64,000 nt of DNA, from assembly GCA_900073065.1 (NCBI GenBank), contig FJOG01000010.1, positions 185,022 to 249,021 on the forward strand, written 5' to 3'. This document shows positions 24,393 to 36,870 of the stretch, piece by piece. The notes beneath the pieces were generated by a model. It saw only the letters and a list, made by a program, of their open reading frames with translations, searched no databases and was not told where the DNA came from. The stretch is from Phialocephala subalpina (lineage: Eukaryota; Ascomycota; Leotiomycetes; Helotiales; Mollisiaceae). Both the position numbers and the translations under genes were made by a program. Within the stretch, counting starts at the first letter, position 1; each line of letters begins with the position of its first letter.

Positions 24393-25436
24393 ATTGATGG
24401 ATGTTCTTATTGACTCTTGCACTTGGGACATTTGCTTTCAGAGCTTGCTTGCAATTCGATTTTTATGTCGCTATTTTTTGGACGGAAGCTCAGCGTAGTG
24501 TTGGCCTTTTCAGGATCATGAAGCGTGGAGTTTGACAGAGTTTGTTCATTTGAGAAGGATCGTTCGATATCAGATATTTAACTCGGACTATGTAATGAGA
24601 TATGATCAGTTGTTCCAGTTGCTTTGTCGTTCGACCATTTCCATCTCAGAACAATGGTCCGTCCTATAAGAATTTCGTGATCAAGGCACATCTACTTAAT
24701 CCAACTTCGACCCTTCGGCTCAAATTTTCTGGCACATCTGGATCACTGGATCATCTTTTGTAAGATACTCAATCATGGACTTGTTGATTCTATTGAGGAC
24801 TGTTGGCTTTAACGTATACTAAATGTTCCAAAACTCAAGAGACATTCGCGGGGTTGAATGTCCCAAGCTTTGCTGGACATTGACGTTGTAAATTCATGCC
24901 GGTGAATGTCCCACAACCTGAGCGGGAATTTGAAGGCTTCCGCTCCGCCATCTCCTCTCCGCTGGCGGCAGGTGAAATGAAGTCCATTTCTGGAAAGTGA
25001 TTTGTTGGCGCTTTCGTTACAACTCCTCAAACTTAAATACGCAACTGACATTGTAAGAGTCATTGTATATTCATTTGTCTATACAAGTCTATTCTCTTGA
25101 GTCTTTCATACTGATTGATGGAACGAAACCAAGTCTTTTGTACCAGTCGGACCTCTATCCCGAGACAGTTCACGACTCCCCACGCCTCGCTACCATGCCA
25201 TCACACACACCCAACCTCACGTCAAACCTAACATCGCATATTTACTCTTCATGCGCTCGCTTTTTTACCTGGTACACAACATATTTAGCTATCGCTATTC
25301 TTCTCCATCAACTCGCACGCGCGCATGCATATGAACAAATCATCAAGGCAAAAAAGCATCAACAAGTCGAGTCAAGCAGTCTGAGAATAGAGTTCAAAGG
25401 GTCATTTTAAAGCAATGCAAAGCACACAAGGGCGAT
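24393..25436. other. 1-kb intergenic stretch (3' ends of flanking genes)
   Basis: It lies between the convergent ankyrin (+) and phosphoglycerate mutase (-) genes. The pattern GAATGTCCCA recurs around 24853 and 24903. An ATG-started frame 25195-25410 would give about 71 aa with one hydrophobic stretch (TTYLAIAILLHQLA), but nothing else supports it as a gene. No RNA gene was seen. Confidence 0.45.
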
Positions 25437-27412
25437 CTAACTCTTCACAAGGAGACTGTGACCAGTCATTTCCTCAGGTTGCTTCAAGCCCATAGCTTCC
25501 AGGATCGTAGGAGCGACGTCTCCGAGAACACCGTCTGTCTTCTTTAGTGACCAGCCTTTGGGAGCGTTGGCCATGATGAAGGGGACTTTGTTGGTTGTGT
25601 GGGAGGTTTTTGGTTTGCCGTCTTCGAATTTCATTTCTTCGGCGTTGCTGGGAGATGTTAGCTCAAACCCAGCTCATGAAAGATAGAGGGGAGGGAAGGG
25701 GAAAGTCTCGACTTACCCGTGATCAGAAGTAATGAAGAGAAGATATCCTTCCTTCTTGCAAGTCTCATAGACCTCACCGATAGCCTTGTCAGTGGTAGCA
25801 ACACCAACAATAGCCGCCTCATAAACACCCGTATGACCAACCATATCCGGAGGAGCAAAGTTATTCATCACAAACTCAAATTTGCCCTCCGAAATACGCT
25901 TGCTCATCTGCTTCGCAACGCCCATAGCGCTCATCTCCGGTGCCTTATCATAAGTAGCAACGCTCTTGTTCGAGGGAACGAGATCCTGGCTTTCATCTCT
26001 TGTCTCGAGAGGGAAGACTTTCTCTACACCTCCGTTGAAGAAGAATGTTACGTGAGCGTATTTCTCGGTCTCGGCGACGTGGACCTGGTTGACACCTTGG
26101 GTGCCGAGGGTTTCGGCCAGGACGTTACCCATGTGTTGGGGCTTGAAGGCGATTTCGAAGGGGTAGTCGAGCTTGTATTGGGTCATGGTGGTGAGGACGA
26201 TGTTCTTGGGGTAGGGGAAGTCTTCTAGTGGTGAGCGGTCGACGTCTCCGAGCAATTGGGTGATCTCTCGGACACGGTCGGAGCGGTAGTTGAAGAAGAA
26301 TACCTCGTCGCCATCTGCCAGTAGTTAGTAGGGACATTTGATGCCAGAGAACGACTTGCCGTGAATACGAGCCTCCTTGCCGCCAACAATGATTGGCTTC
26401 AAGAACTCATCGTTTTCACCCTTCGCATATCTCTCCTTGATGGTTGCAACTGGATCACTGCTCGCTTCGCCATCACCGACGCAGATGGCATTCAGGCCAA
26501 CCTCAATTCTCTCCCATCGCTTATCACGATCCATAGCATAGTATCTGCCAACAACGGTAGCAATTTCACCAATGCCAATTTCCTGGATCTTCTTCAGAAG
26601 CTCCTCCATGTAGCCAGCACCGGATTTGGGGTCGGTATCTCGTCCATCGCCGAAGAAGTGGATGTAAACGTGGGGGATCTCGAGTTCCTTGGCGACTTTC
26701 AAGAGAGCATAGAGGTGGTCTTGCTTAGCGTGCTGTTCTCTATTAAAAGGTGTCCCAAATCCTCTGGCACAACCAACTTACAACACCACCATCAGAGATC
26801 AAACCACAGAAGTGCAGACGTCCAGTTCCGGCCTTCGCAGCCTTGAAGTGCTTCAGAATAGTATCATTCTTGTTCAATTCCCCCTTTTTGATCGTCTGAT
26901 CAATACGGACCACATCCTGCCACACAACTCTTCCAGCACCAATATTCAAATGTCCGACTTCCGAGTTACCCATCAACCTCTCTGGGAGACCAACAGCCAA
27001 CGACGAGGCCTCGAGTTCGGTGTAAGTATCAGCGTTCTTCTGGAAAGCATCCATCACCGGAGTCTCGGCGGCAGCAATCGCATCACCATTTTTAGGAGAG
27101 GTCTCGCTGGGAATTCCCCAGCCATCAATAACGACTGCGCCAGATCATAACTATTAGCCAAGATAGCTCCAAGTACATCAAACAATATAGCAAGGCGAGG
27201 ATATAATCCGGCTTTGGCTTGACCGGCCGTTCTTCGTAGACGATTGGTCGAGCTTTCGAAGGGGCATGTGTGGGAGAAGCCATTGCGAAAGTCCTTGCAG
27301 ATCAAGGACAATGGCAGGTTGGCAGATACATAAGAAGGAATGTTGAATTGGGGATACGTGGAATCAGGAGAAGGAACGTACTCAGCACTGCCTTATTGTC
27401 GACCTTGACCAT
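25437..27412 (-). CDS. gpmI: 2,3-bisphosphoglycerate-independent phosphoglycerate mutase, five exons
   Basis: Exons are 27412-27382, 27134-26782, 26732-26360, 26314-25717 and 25647-25437, giving 1,566 nt or 521 aa, the usual iPGM length. It converts 3- to 2-phosphoglycerate in glycolysis and gluconeogenesis in the cytosol, using two Mn ions. Family signatures visible: DGWG metal site near the start (VIDGWGIPSETSPKNGD), the nucleophile Ser in MGNSEVGHLNIGAGR, HFFGDGRDTDP, FFFNYRSDR, APPDMVGHTG and SDHGN. The start MVKVDNKA is split after 31 nt by a 247-bp intron, the longest in the gene. The third intron (26315-26359) has a GC donor (GCAAGT) instead of GT. Only this donor restores the DGDEVFFFNYRSDR frame. 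The gene is convergent with the ankyrin gene and divergent from MED9. Confidence 0.97.
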
Positions 27413-27853
27413 TTTGGCGAGCGAACGGTGTTTCGTACAGGCTATATCAGATCAATGTTAGGTGTCCTGTCATCAAACTAAAACGAATTGCAATAAAACA
27501 GAATAACTTACGAAAGATAGAGCTTTCAAAGATTAGGTATGAATACTGAGAATTTTTTGGAGGATTTCCTAGGTAGAGAATGTGAGGTGTTTGTTGAGAC
27601 GAGAGGGAGCTCGTAGTGGGGTGTCAAAAAAGCAAAGACTGACGTCCCACGCCGCCAAAATCTGCCCCTCCAACGAGTTTCAATCGCGCCGATAAAGCAC
27701 CACCCCGAAACACCCAATCAACGCTCCCAATCGCACCAACAAGCCAGGGACATTCGACTTTACGAATCAAGACCCCATTAATCGGACCGCCCCATCTCGC
27801 GATTATATGTCAACAGCTGATCTTCCCACAAATACCTCCCGGTGCCTCTCACC
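27413..27853. promoter_or_regulatory. Divergent promoter region between phosphoglycerate mutase and MED9
   Basis: These 441 bp separate the two divergent start codons and must contain both promoters and 5' leaders. The MED9-proximal half is C-rich (CCAATCA near 27714). No other element was assigned. Confidence 0.5.
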
Positions 27854-28342
27854 ATGGCCACATCTCCAACCTCGCAATCCCCCTCCCTCACGAATCTCCC
27901 AGACGGCCTCTCCCCAGAAGCCCTCGATACGGTTCCCGTCATAACCTCCATCCTCTCCCGTCTCCAACCACCACAACATGGCTCCTCCGCTGCAGGCGTA
28001 TCAACTTCTGGCTCTCCCCCCGCTTCAGCACCCTCCGCTACACCCAAAGACCTAAAAGAGATCCTTCACGGCACAGGTCCTTTACAAATAAATCAGATTC
28101 CGATTGCGGCGGATGATATTAAGTCTAAGTTGCAGAAGGCGAGGGCGCAAGTCAAGTTGTTGCCGGATGTGAAGAGAAGTGTGGAGCTGCAGGAGAGGGA
28201 GATTAGGATGTTGGAGGAGAGGATTGAGAGGCAGAGGGGGACGTTGAGGGGGTTGATGGAGATGGGGAGTAGGATCAAGGCGGAGAGGGAACAGAGGGAC
28301 AAGGATGGAGGCGCGGATTTGATGGAGACTGGGGAGGATTGA
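27854..28342 (+). CDS. MED9: Mediator complex subunit 9 (Med9/Cse2-like)
   Basis: A single-exon gene of 162 aa, starting at ATG 27854 and ending with TGA at 28340. The N-terminal part has the short conserved helix block of fungal Med9 (PEALDTVPVITSILSRLQ). A Ser/Pro/Ala linker follows, then a C-terminal coiled-coil helix: AADDIKSKLQKARAQVKLL, DVKRSVELQEREIRMLEERI. This order (N-terminal helix, variable linker, C-terminal heptad helix) is that of Med9 in the middle module of Mediator, which bridges transcription factors and RNA polymerase II in the nucleus. Short coiled-coil proteins are easy to misname, but length and both blocks agree with Pezizomycotina Med9 as I know it. Confidence 0.75.
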   Translation: MATSPTSQSPSLTNLPDGLSPEALDTVPVITSILSRLQPPQHGSSAAGVSTSGSPPASAPSATPKDLKEILHGTGPLQINQIPIAADDIKSKLQKARAQVKLLPDVKRSVELQEREIRMLEERIERQRGTLRGLMEMGSRIKAEREQRDKDGGADLMETGED

Positions 28343-28711
28343 GGAGGGAGGATGGATGAGAGGATCACATTCGAAGATAATGCATGGACTGACGGACACG
28401 AAATATACCGCCGCAAGGTTGAAGACAATTTTGGTGGACCTGAGGATAAGTCCAGTGTTACAGGCACATTGAGATGCAGACATGTATCATGCGAAAGGAC
28501 ATCTCAAAGGCCCAATGATTCTTCCCGCCCGCAGGCATGATCGAGGAAAGATCACGCGGTATTAGATATTACCAAAGCGATACCCATTTTTACAGACCGA
28601 AGGCATTCAGAAGACCTCAACTCCTTCGCTATGTTTCTGTATACTTTGGGAACCACCACTTCGGCCTTTTTCCCCATTCCCTTTCCCGAATCCACGCCCA
28701 GCCGTCTGATA
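28343..28711. other. Convergent 3' flank between MED9 and TBCC
   Basis: 369 bp between two convergent stop codons, presumably both 3' UTRs. Nothing else was recognised. Confidence 0.5.
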
Positions 28712-29996
28712 TTATCGTCCTGTGAGCCCGACTTTCTTGAGAATGTCCTCGAGTCCAACTCCTGGTCCACCTGGGACAGCCTTTGTCCAAATCTCGGTTT
28801 TGAGTCTCTGCTCTTCTGGTAGGATGCTCCAGTTTGGGCTATGCTCTGCCTTGAGCCATTTGAAATCGTCGACCTGGTCCCAGTGATTCTGGACTGGCTC
28901 TTCTGATGCAGTCATCTGAATAATGATGTCAGCAAAGTAGTCTTTTGGCCTTGTGGGAGGAAACATTTACGTAGTTCCCGGGTATTGGAGAGAATTGAAC
29001 GTTATTGCAGTCTTCAATAATAGGACGGCTTGCACAATGCAGATAGATGTCCACGTTCCTGCACTCGTGCATTCGAACCTGTCTGGACGCCACGACAATG
29101 ATACTATCTTCAACTCCGGTAATGTGTGCAGCTCCAGCTACATGGCCAGCAATGATCAGGGAATTCTTAATGTTCTTCAACGCAAGTCCGGCGAAAGGAG
29201 CATTAGTCGCCGTGGGTACGGACATATCAACAATGCACCTGTTGAGCTTAGTCAAGGATCCAGAAGAAGTAGCACGGGAAGCAGAAGAGGGAAGAATGAT
29301 GTGGAGACCAGTATGACCTGAGATGTTGACGTTAGTAGCCTGAGAGAAACTTGGTTTTCGAATTGGTCCTGCGCCTCTGGCCATCTCTTCGTTGTAGTTC
29401 TTGGGAAATGATGGAAGGTCACCAAGTGTATCCTTGGAATCTCGTTCACTTGGAGGGGTCATCAAGTTTGCTGGAGTAGTAGCCATGGAAGATTCGGTCG
29501 AAGACATGGAGCCTGGTTTGAGTCCTGGTGCTTTGAGGCGCTTCTCTGCCGCCAGCTCAGCCGCATCGTTAATGGAAATAGCAGAGGTATTCTTGTTCTT
29601 AAACTTGAATCTTGACTTTGGTGCAAACTTGGCTCTCGCCTCTTGTAGTTTCTCTTCTAGAGCTTTGATGGCCTGAACATGTTAGACTCGAAGACGGACA
29701 TAGATTGGAGGTGAACTTACCTGGGCATAAATGCGCTGGTCATATGCTGGTACGAACGCTGACGAGTCTGAGACATCATTTGCAAGTCTGCTGATTCCGG
29801 AAAGGACATGATCAATAGCATCTTGCTTCTCTCCTCCGATGAAGCTGTAGTTCTCTAGGCGTTCAATCTGCTCCTGCAGTTCTGTGCATTCCTGTTGGAA
29901 GTATCGATAAAACCTGTCCTTAATCTGGGAGTCGGGAAGAGCACTCTGGTGGAAGTTTGTCACGGGGTTCTCCATTTTGGCGGCCTTGTCTACCAT
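28712..29996 (-). CDS. Tubulin-folding cofactor C (TBCC/Cin2-like), three exons
   Basis: Exons are 29996-29721, 29672-28971 and 28915-28712, giving 393 aa. The introns are 48 and 55 bp. The N-terminus is a helical bundle (residues about 15-100, FYRYFQQECTELQEQIERLE), as in the TBCC N-terminal domain. A Ser/Pro-rich linker follows, then the beta-helical C-CAP/TBCC domain from about 185 to 330. It contains the family hallmark ASRQVRMHECRNVDIYLH followed by SRPIIEDCNNVQFSPIP. The conserved Arg in QVRMH is the arginine finger that stimulates GTP hydrolysis by tubulin in the cofactor C-D-E complex. The start could be ATG 29996 or the next in-frame ATG 29975. The first is chosen because the following residues (MVDKAAKMENPV) read as one stretch. 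The role is alpha/beta-tubulin dimer biogenesis in the cytosol. Confidence 0.93.
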
Positions 29997-31273
29997 TGTG
30001 AGGGAAAGGAAAGAGAGTGAGATTCTTAGATGGACGTAACCTTTATCTCTCGGACCAGCCAGTGGTTGATGGGTGTTGCCCCCGTGCTGCAGCAATATGG
30101 CGTCAACGGCGGGTGTGGGGGGGGTTGAACTAATGCAGAGTCGTTCAAGGGACTTGAGATCAGATCAATGAGGAACCTGGGGATGGTGTCGGGCAGAAGG
30201 GAGCTGACTGACGATCCTTAAAGGGTCCTGTAAACAAGAAAATCGGGTGGCGTCCTTGGGGAAGCTTGTCTGCTGGATGATGAGAGATTGGTGACAGCAC
30301 GTTATGTGCAGAGATAGCGGCGAATTGAGTGAGTATTTGATTGTTGACGGGTGACCGATTTCAAGCTCCTTCTATCGTCGATTTGTTTGGGCGGGGTAGC
30401 CTGTTTCGGTCACTGCGGGGTCGCAACCGCCAAAGAGAAAACATCAAGTTGGCCGATGAGCTGGTGCACGTGATGCTCGTTTTATTTCCGAGGATGGTTA
30501 CCTACGCGTAAAAGTCGTTGCAGATATTGGACTGTAATATGATAAGAGGTGATACATTGTCAGACTTAGAGTCCAGGCCCCCGTATTCGATCAGATTGGA
30601 GAAACGGGCGAGTAGCAAGTCAACAGTTGTGATAATGAATGACAGTTACCACCGCTTGAGGGGCCGTACTGCTGAGATGAATTGACCGTAATTCAATGGG
30701 TATCCAGGTATGGAGATGCTTACAGCTTGTCCCAAACACTCCCAGATACGTTGCTTGCACGTCCAAGTACTCCCGACAGCTCGCCCATTCTCAAGATCGT
30801 CGAGCGCTTCGAAATACAACGTGGGGAACGGGGTGGTAACATTAAATGTTATGGGAAACGTCAGAGGGGTGTGAAGCCTTTCAGTGAGAAAAATATCATC
30901 ATACGGAGTACAGGTAAATATAAACAGTGAACTAGGAATGTAAGAGACAGGTGCCATCTTTGAGGCGAGCCGTAAAGGAGGGCAAGGGTTCTACCCACCG
31001 AATCTTGCCATAAGACACTTCGAATCCCAACCTGAGTCTTTGACTGTCCTGATTGACGAGGAGGGAAAGAGGAGCAGTGCCTTGACCGTACCTAAGTCGG
31101 ATACTTTGGAGGCTGGTTGTTCCCACGGACCAAACACAATTTCCCAAGCCGAAGTCTCCTTCCAAGAATCACATCCAAGTCAAAGTTCCACACAAGAAAC
31201 ACAGTCCGTTCGGATGGAGAGCCATATGTACACCGGCAAAAGCCGTCCCTTGAAAACCAACGTAATGAAAGGT
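29997..31273. other. 1.3-kb intergenic stretch
   Basis: It lies upstream of TBCC and downstream of the complex I gene, with both on the minus strand. A poly-G tract (about nine G) occurs near 30116-30124. Minus-strand frames 30646-30957 and 30932-31165 are open but show no family signature and no splice partner. No gene is called. Confidence 0.45.
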
Positions 31274-32008
31274 CTATGACTTCGCCGGAACATCTATGCC
31301 GTACTTCTCCTTGATTCTCTCTCGTCTTCGTTCTTCGTAACCTGGGCCATAAATACCTTGTGAATTGTCAGTCGAGTCACCAGTGGTACGTTCTCTCAAC
31401 ATTACCTCTTCCTTCTCCCAACTCCGAAATTGTCTCCTCAATTGGTCGGCGGCGATTCTTTCGTAATTCCTGTTTCCGCTCGAATTCGTCCATCTCTCTG
31501 TTGTTTTTTGGTCCGGTCAAAGCGCCGCCGGTATAGTCGTACGCTCCAAGTACGATAGCTGTGAGAGCACCGAATCCGAGAACGGCTGGTGTTGAGCCAA
31601 CTGACAAGAAGCTTTAGTCCAAAGACCGTAAAATTGTGGGTCAATGACAACTTACACCTCAATCCCAATACTGAACCCGCCAGGAAACCGCCAATCGCTG
31701 TGTTCAAGCTATCGTCTCGTTCTCGAAGGTTGGCTGCCGCAAATCTTGTGAACTCGTATGTACCTCCGACCGCAGCTAGATCGTCATTAGCACAACCTCG
31801 ATGCTTTCCCGGAAATTCATTGTGCCATACAAAAGATTGCAATTGTGCCTCCTGTCCTTGTGAACACTCCCCATGCGCTCACATTTCTCTTCGTCAAGGT
31901 GTTTTGAATCGCGGAAACCAGGCCACCAGCAGCTCCCGTAATCAAAGTACCGTTAATGGCAGCCTTGACGGCATCGTGCGGATGGTACTGATGATCCTCG
32001 GACGGCAT
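31274..32008 (-). CDS. Complex I accessory subunit, NDUFA11/21.3 kDa type (Tim17-family fold), four exons
   Basis: Exons are 32008-31831, 31775-31656, 31600-31406 and 31356-31274, giving 576 nt or 191 aa. The protein has four short Gly/Ala-rich membrane segments: AAINGTLITGAAGGLVSAIQ, the stretch around TRTGGTIAIF, AIGGFLAGSVLGLR, and AVLGFGALTAIVLGAYDYTG. This is the Tim17/Tim22/NDUFA11 fold. The C-terminus is charged (RKQELRKNRRRPIEE) and ends GYEERRRERIKEKYGID, which I recognise from the Neurospora-type 21.3 kDa subunit of NADH:ubiquinone oxidoreductase. It would sit in the inner mitochondrial membrane at the P-module. The three introns (49-55 bp) all have good donors and acceptors. It is divergent from the deubiquitinase gene. 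Confidence 0.88.
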
Positions 32009-32564
32009 GTTGACCTATGTATGGGTTGGAATTCGTTTCAATGAACGTCGTAGCTGAGGTGCTCTCAGAGAAAGCTTGGGCAAGGGAACGGCACTTACCG
32101 ATAAGAATAACGCCAAGCTGCTTTAGGAACGTAGCTTCTTCACTTTGACATCAAGCTCTGAGATATTAGGCAGAGGCACACAGGTCATCGAAGCACGTAT
32201 GCTCACATGCTTTCGAGATTATTTATGCAGTGTCTCGAGGTCAAGTCTTCTATTACTAGTGCCACGTCGTCATTTGCCCCGTAAATCCCCCCTCTGATTC
32301 ATCTGTAGTTGGTTTCTTAAGATCCATGTAACGCGAGTCTCGAAGCTAGTGACGAGCTTCACCTCTGCCCTCTTCATCACAGAACATCACAACCCAACAA
32401 TTTCTTGAACAGAGTCTGGGGCACAAAATCGAACGTCTCGAACTGTTCTAGAGGATCCTCGACGCCTGTAAGCGGGCCAAGATCGTGGAGGCGCCGGAGG
32501 AGTTTGGACATACGGAACACGGCGGAAGTCAGTCCTGGTGTTTGATGTCGTCGCGAGAGCTGTG
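32009..32564. promoter_or_regulatory. Divergent promoter region between the complex I subunit and the deubiquitinase
   Basis: 556 bp between two divergent start codons. It must hold both promoters and leaders. No specific element was assigned. Confidence 0.5.
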
Positions 32565-35500
32565 ATGGACGACCACCAGATCCCTCCGGGTCCAGGTTCG
32601 TCTTCGCTATACATAACTCCTCCCATCCCACAAGTCAAAACCTCTGCAGACCAGCTAACAACCATGGCGGCTCCAGGAAAGAGTGCTCCCCGCCTAATCA
32701 CCGATCTACTCGACTACGACCCCAGATGGCCCCTCAAGGGTGCAGGAAACCTTCTCGCAGATGCTCCACAGCAATATAAAGGTGAAACTATCTATCGAAA
32801 GGATGAGAGAGCTTGTCGACATTCCCTCTGCAGAAAAGACACCCAGACAACAGCCCCAGTATCAAATAACGAAGAACCCACCACTGAGAAAGAGTATGTG
32901 GTGTCAGCATACTGCTCCCGGTGCCGATACCATTTCAAGATCATAGTAGAGTTATGGCACAAAACTGAGGGCCGAACCCTTTGCCATTTGTCAGACACAG
33001 AAAACCCTCTGCATCATCTTCGTTTGGTGGAATCTATAGATGGCAAGGCATACAAGGCGGCGAAAGGACCCAACAAGTATGACCTCCTCACCGAGGCTCA
33101 TCGCTTTGCATGCACTGGTTCGAGGTGCGGAATTGTAGTGGAGATCAGAGTATCCCCGCCTCGGCTACCGAAGAGTGTCACAAAGGACATCATGGATCCT
33201 GCCATTGTCTATCAGCGTGGCCAAAGAGAAATGAAGAAGGAGCCCGAAAGATATGTAGGACAGCAGCCAGTAGCCCCTTCTTCCGCCATAGGATATCTTC
33301 GACAGTACCTCACAGACGCAAAGACAACAAGAGACACGGGTGAGATCAAGAGAATCGCACGGAGGAACAAAAAATACATGCTTGCATTCGCGGACGAATG
33401 CGATACTCTTTTCACCTATCTCGATTTTACCCCAGTCGAGGAACCCGCCGACGAGCCGGGTGTAAGTCTATTATTTCCAAAACACCCTAATTCTTTGAAC
33501 ACTCCTGCTAACTTTGGCTTCTCAAGGAGGAAGCGACGCACTTCTGGCAACTTCCTGTCATTGATGACAAAAACCGGAACTTTCTTGAGGATGTTATACT
33601 TGAGCTTGACATGCTATTAACAGCGAGACCGCCTCAAGAAAAGCAAGCCCATGGTATCAGATACAACCCCGTCTCGCCCATCCCTGCATTGAAGGATATC
33701 GAGCGAAGTCTTGGATATTTCGACTATCCCAAGAGGTCAAGAACGGTTGACCTTTCCAAAGAAGAACATCCGCATTACTTGAGCTTAGGAGCCGTCGATG
33801 ACTTCACAGACGTATTCCTAGAATGGGCCTATGACCGACAATGCCAATGCGATCCCGCCAATAAGCCATACTACTTGGACTGCCTGCAAGATATCGCCGC
33901 TGGACGAGGTAGCTCTGATCTTCAGATGAAAGTCGCCATGGCCACATCTACCGGCGAATATGGTCTGAAGGCTATTGAAGATGCATACAAGTTCTTCGCT
34001 CTGGACCCTCATACACAGGAGGGAGATGACCATATAATGGGAACTTATAGGTCTCGCATCGAATCAGCGCCACGGCAAAAAGACGAAGCTCGAAACTGTC
34101 TTCTCGTCATAGCCAAACACAGAAACAGTGAGAAGATTGAAGCACTCGCAAATGACAGAACAATGTCCTATGAAGAGGCTCTCGAGTTTCTCAACGTCAA
34201 TGCAGAAACAGACTCGGATAGCATTGAAGCTGCAGCTATAGCAATCGTAAGTTTTTGATCCCTCCTAGATCGCTCTTGCCTCTCTTTGTACTTTCTCTAC
34301 GCAATGTGCCGCGGCTCGCCAAATTTTTCTGGCCTGCCCCTTACGATTGTCAAGCCTCGCCGGATCAACTTGTCCGTGTTCATCAGCGTTTGTCGCCTGA
34401 TACTAACCTTTCTTCGCAGTCTCTTGATGCAGACAAGTCGAGGGTTGCCAAAGCTCTTCAAGTCATTGCAAACAAGCGCAACGGCGACTTTACCCTATCA
34501 CGGGCCGCAGCAACCATGGAATCCGGCAGTGGCGGCTTCTCTCTGGACATCGGAGACGCATACAAACGACTACAAATCAGCAATAGAACAGTACCGGACG
34601 AGACTATCTTTGCGTATTATCAGAGCCTTGCAGATGGCGCACCATCAGGATCGAAAGACAGCTTCACTGAGGCGCTGCGTACCATTGCTCTGGAACGACA
34701 GAGTGCTTTCCTTTTGCGAAAACTCGATGACCCTAATGCCGACGTCCAAGCCACCACAGCAGAGCCCGTTGGTCTCGACAACATCGGTAATACCTGCTAC
34801 TTGAACAGCCTGCTACAGTACTACTATACAGTTAAGCCCGTTAGAGACATGGTCATCGACTTCGAAAATCATCGGATGCCTTTGACTATGGAGAATATCA
34901 AGAATAAGAGGGTTGGAGGCCGAATTGTGGCAAAGTCGGAGATTGTCAAAGCCCAAAAATGTAAGTACTCGAGTCAAGAACCTTGAGATTTTGCTGACCA
35001 TCTAGTCGTCGCTGAACTTCACAACTTATTCGAGAATCTGAAGACTGCGTCATCACGATCCGTCAAGCCAACGAGAGAACTAGCCGAGTTAACCATCTTC
35101 AGCTCATTAACAGAGGCCAATTTCCGCAGAGCTTCCATTAGCAGTCCATCTGGCCCGCCAAATATCGCCTCCATTATGAACATGGACGGACCGGTGTATG
35201 GCCCGCAGTGGCCTCCTCCAAAAGAAGCCTCCCAAGCCTCGTCCGCGACTGCTGAGGATGATATTGAAATGGTCGATCGTCCTGGTGAGAAGCAAACCGA
35301 TGCTGCGGACGACAGTAGCGAGGCCACTTTGGTCGAGTATGATCCACTCCCGACCTACAATGAGGCCACTGTAGAGAAAGGAGATCAGAAGCCATTGTCT
35401 GACGAGAAGGATGCGCAAGATCTGATGCAGAGTGTGGAGCCAACGGAGCTGGAAGGCGACGCCGTCATGGTCAACGGTGACACTACATCCGACGAACCAG

Positions 35501-36870
35501 AGAAGATCCCAGCCGCTCCCGAAAAGCCACCACCAATCCCTCCTCGCAACAAATCCGGACTTGTGATATCAACAACCGAGACCAAAGATCTGATCCCTGA
35601 TGACGACTTGTGGAGATTTGGCACACAACAAGATGTCACCGAAGTTATCGGCAATGTTACTTTTCGTATGCAATGTGCCATCAAGCCGACTAGCATCGAA
35701 GACGGGTCAGGTGAGCAAATCGATGTCATTAGGGACACCTTCTTTGGGTCGAGCACAACCTACACGCAAAAAGCTCAGAGCTTAGAGAAGAAGGTCGAAG
35801 CATGGCCAACAATCATTGTTTACCCAGGCAAAGGAGTCGTTCGGGATATCTATGAAGCTATTGATGTCGTCTTCGATGAGCAGAAAGTTGAGGTTGACAA
35901 CACAATTTGCCCTCAATACTCATGCATCAGCAAACTTCCACCTGTTCTCCAGATTCAAATCCAGCGTACAGACTACGACAAGGACTCGCAGAGATCATCA
36001 AAGAATCGGACTGCAGTAGTCTTCCCAGAAACAATCTACCTTGATAGGTACATTGATACTGGTGATCCAACGTCTGCCATCATGAAGCGACGACGAGAGA
36101 CCTGGAAATGGAAGGAGAAATTGCGACGACTTGAGGCCAGGAAGGAGGCTTTGGAAAATTCTAAAGACGAGATCAATGTTCCAGATGCCTTGCTAGCCAC
36201 GAAAGACTTCCTAAAGAGCCTTCAAGAAGAAGAAATCGAAGGCATCGACATCGACCCTTCTCTTCCTGATCTACTTGAGGAACGTATTGCTGAAATCGCC
36301 GCAGAAATGGAGGATATCAGTAGGAAAATCGCCGCCCTGAAGCAAAGCCTTCGAGAACAGTTCACAGATATGCGCGAGCACGAATACAAATTGCACTCGG
36401 TTTTCATCCATCGGGGTGAAGCTGGAGGTGGACACTACTGGGTCTACATCTACGACTTCGAGCACGATATCTGGCGTGAATACAACGACGAGTATGTCAC
36501 CGAGGTCAAGGATCGCAGTCGGATATTCGATCAGCAAGGAGCAGCTGGCGGCACGCCGTACTATCTCGTCTACGTTCGTAGTGCAGACAAGCAAGACTTA
36601 GTGGACGCTGTCTGTCGTGATGTCCAGGAAATCCAGATGACGGATGTGACCGAGGTAACGGAGTGGAACGGACAGTCACAAAACGACACTGCGATGGTCA
36701 ACGGTACCGAGTTCCCGAACGAGGATGATCAGGTCAGGCATATCGAGCATGCGAACCCTAGACCTCTGAGACCTAAGCCACCGGTTTCCAACGCCGTTGA
36801 CGGTACATGGGACCACCAATGGGGCGATCAACAAGTAACCGAGCTCGATGCGCATGGGAAGAAGTGGTAG
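32565..36870 (+). CDS. UBP2: Ubiquitin C-terminal hydrolase, fungal Ubp2 type (USP/C19), four exons
   Basis: Exons are 32565-33461, 33527-34246, 34420-34960 and 35006-36870, giving 4,023 nt or 1,340 aa. The long N-terminal region (about 1-640) includes a Cys-rich segment (SAYCSRCRYHF, later ACTGSRCGIVV) and helical repeats. The USP catalytic domain begins with the Cys box GLDNIGNTCYLNSLLQYYYT (nucleophile about residue 665) and closes with the His box GEAGGGHYWVYIYD (His about 1196) and EYNDEYVTEV. A large insertion of about 400 residues between the boxes contains acidic and Pro-rich sequence (PPPIPPRNKSG) and a coiled coil, as in Ubp2/USP25-like enzymes. Family role: removing ubiquitin, often Lys63 chains, in opposition to Rsp5. 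Bsd2 at 44835-46016 belongs to the same Rsp5 pathway. The start could also be the in-frame ATG 32664. The second intron is 173 bp. Confidence 0.92.

Noticed and set aside
25063..25410. 115-codon plus frame with a hydrophobic stretch
   Set aside because: It lies in the 3' flank between convergent genes. The ATG-started part is only 71 codons and has no family or codon signal that I can see.
30646..31165. Two overlapping minus frames between TBCC and the complex I gene
   Set aside because: No domain, no consistent exon joins, and composition unlike the neighbouring genes.
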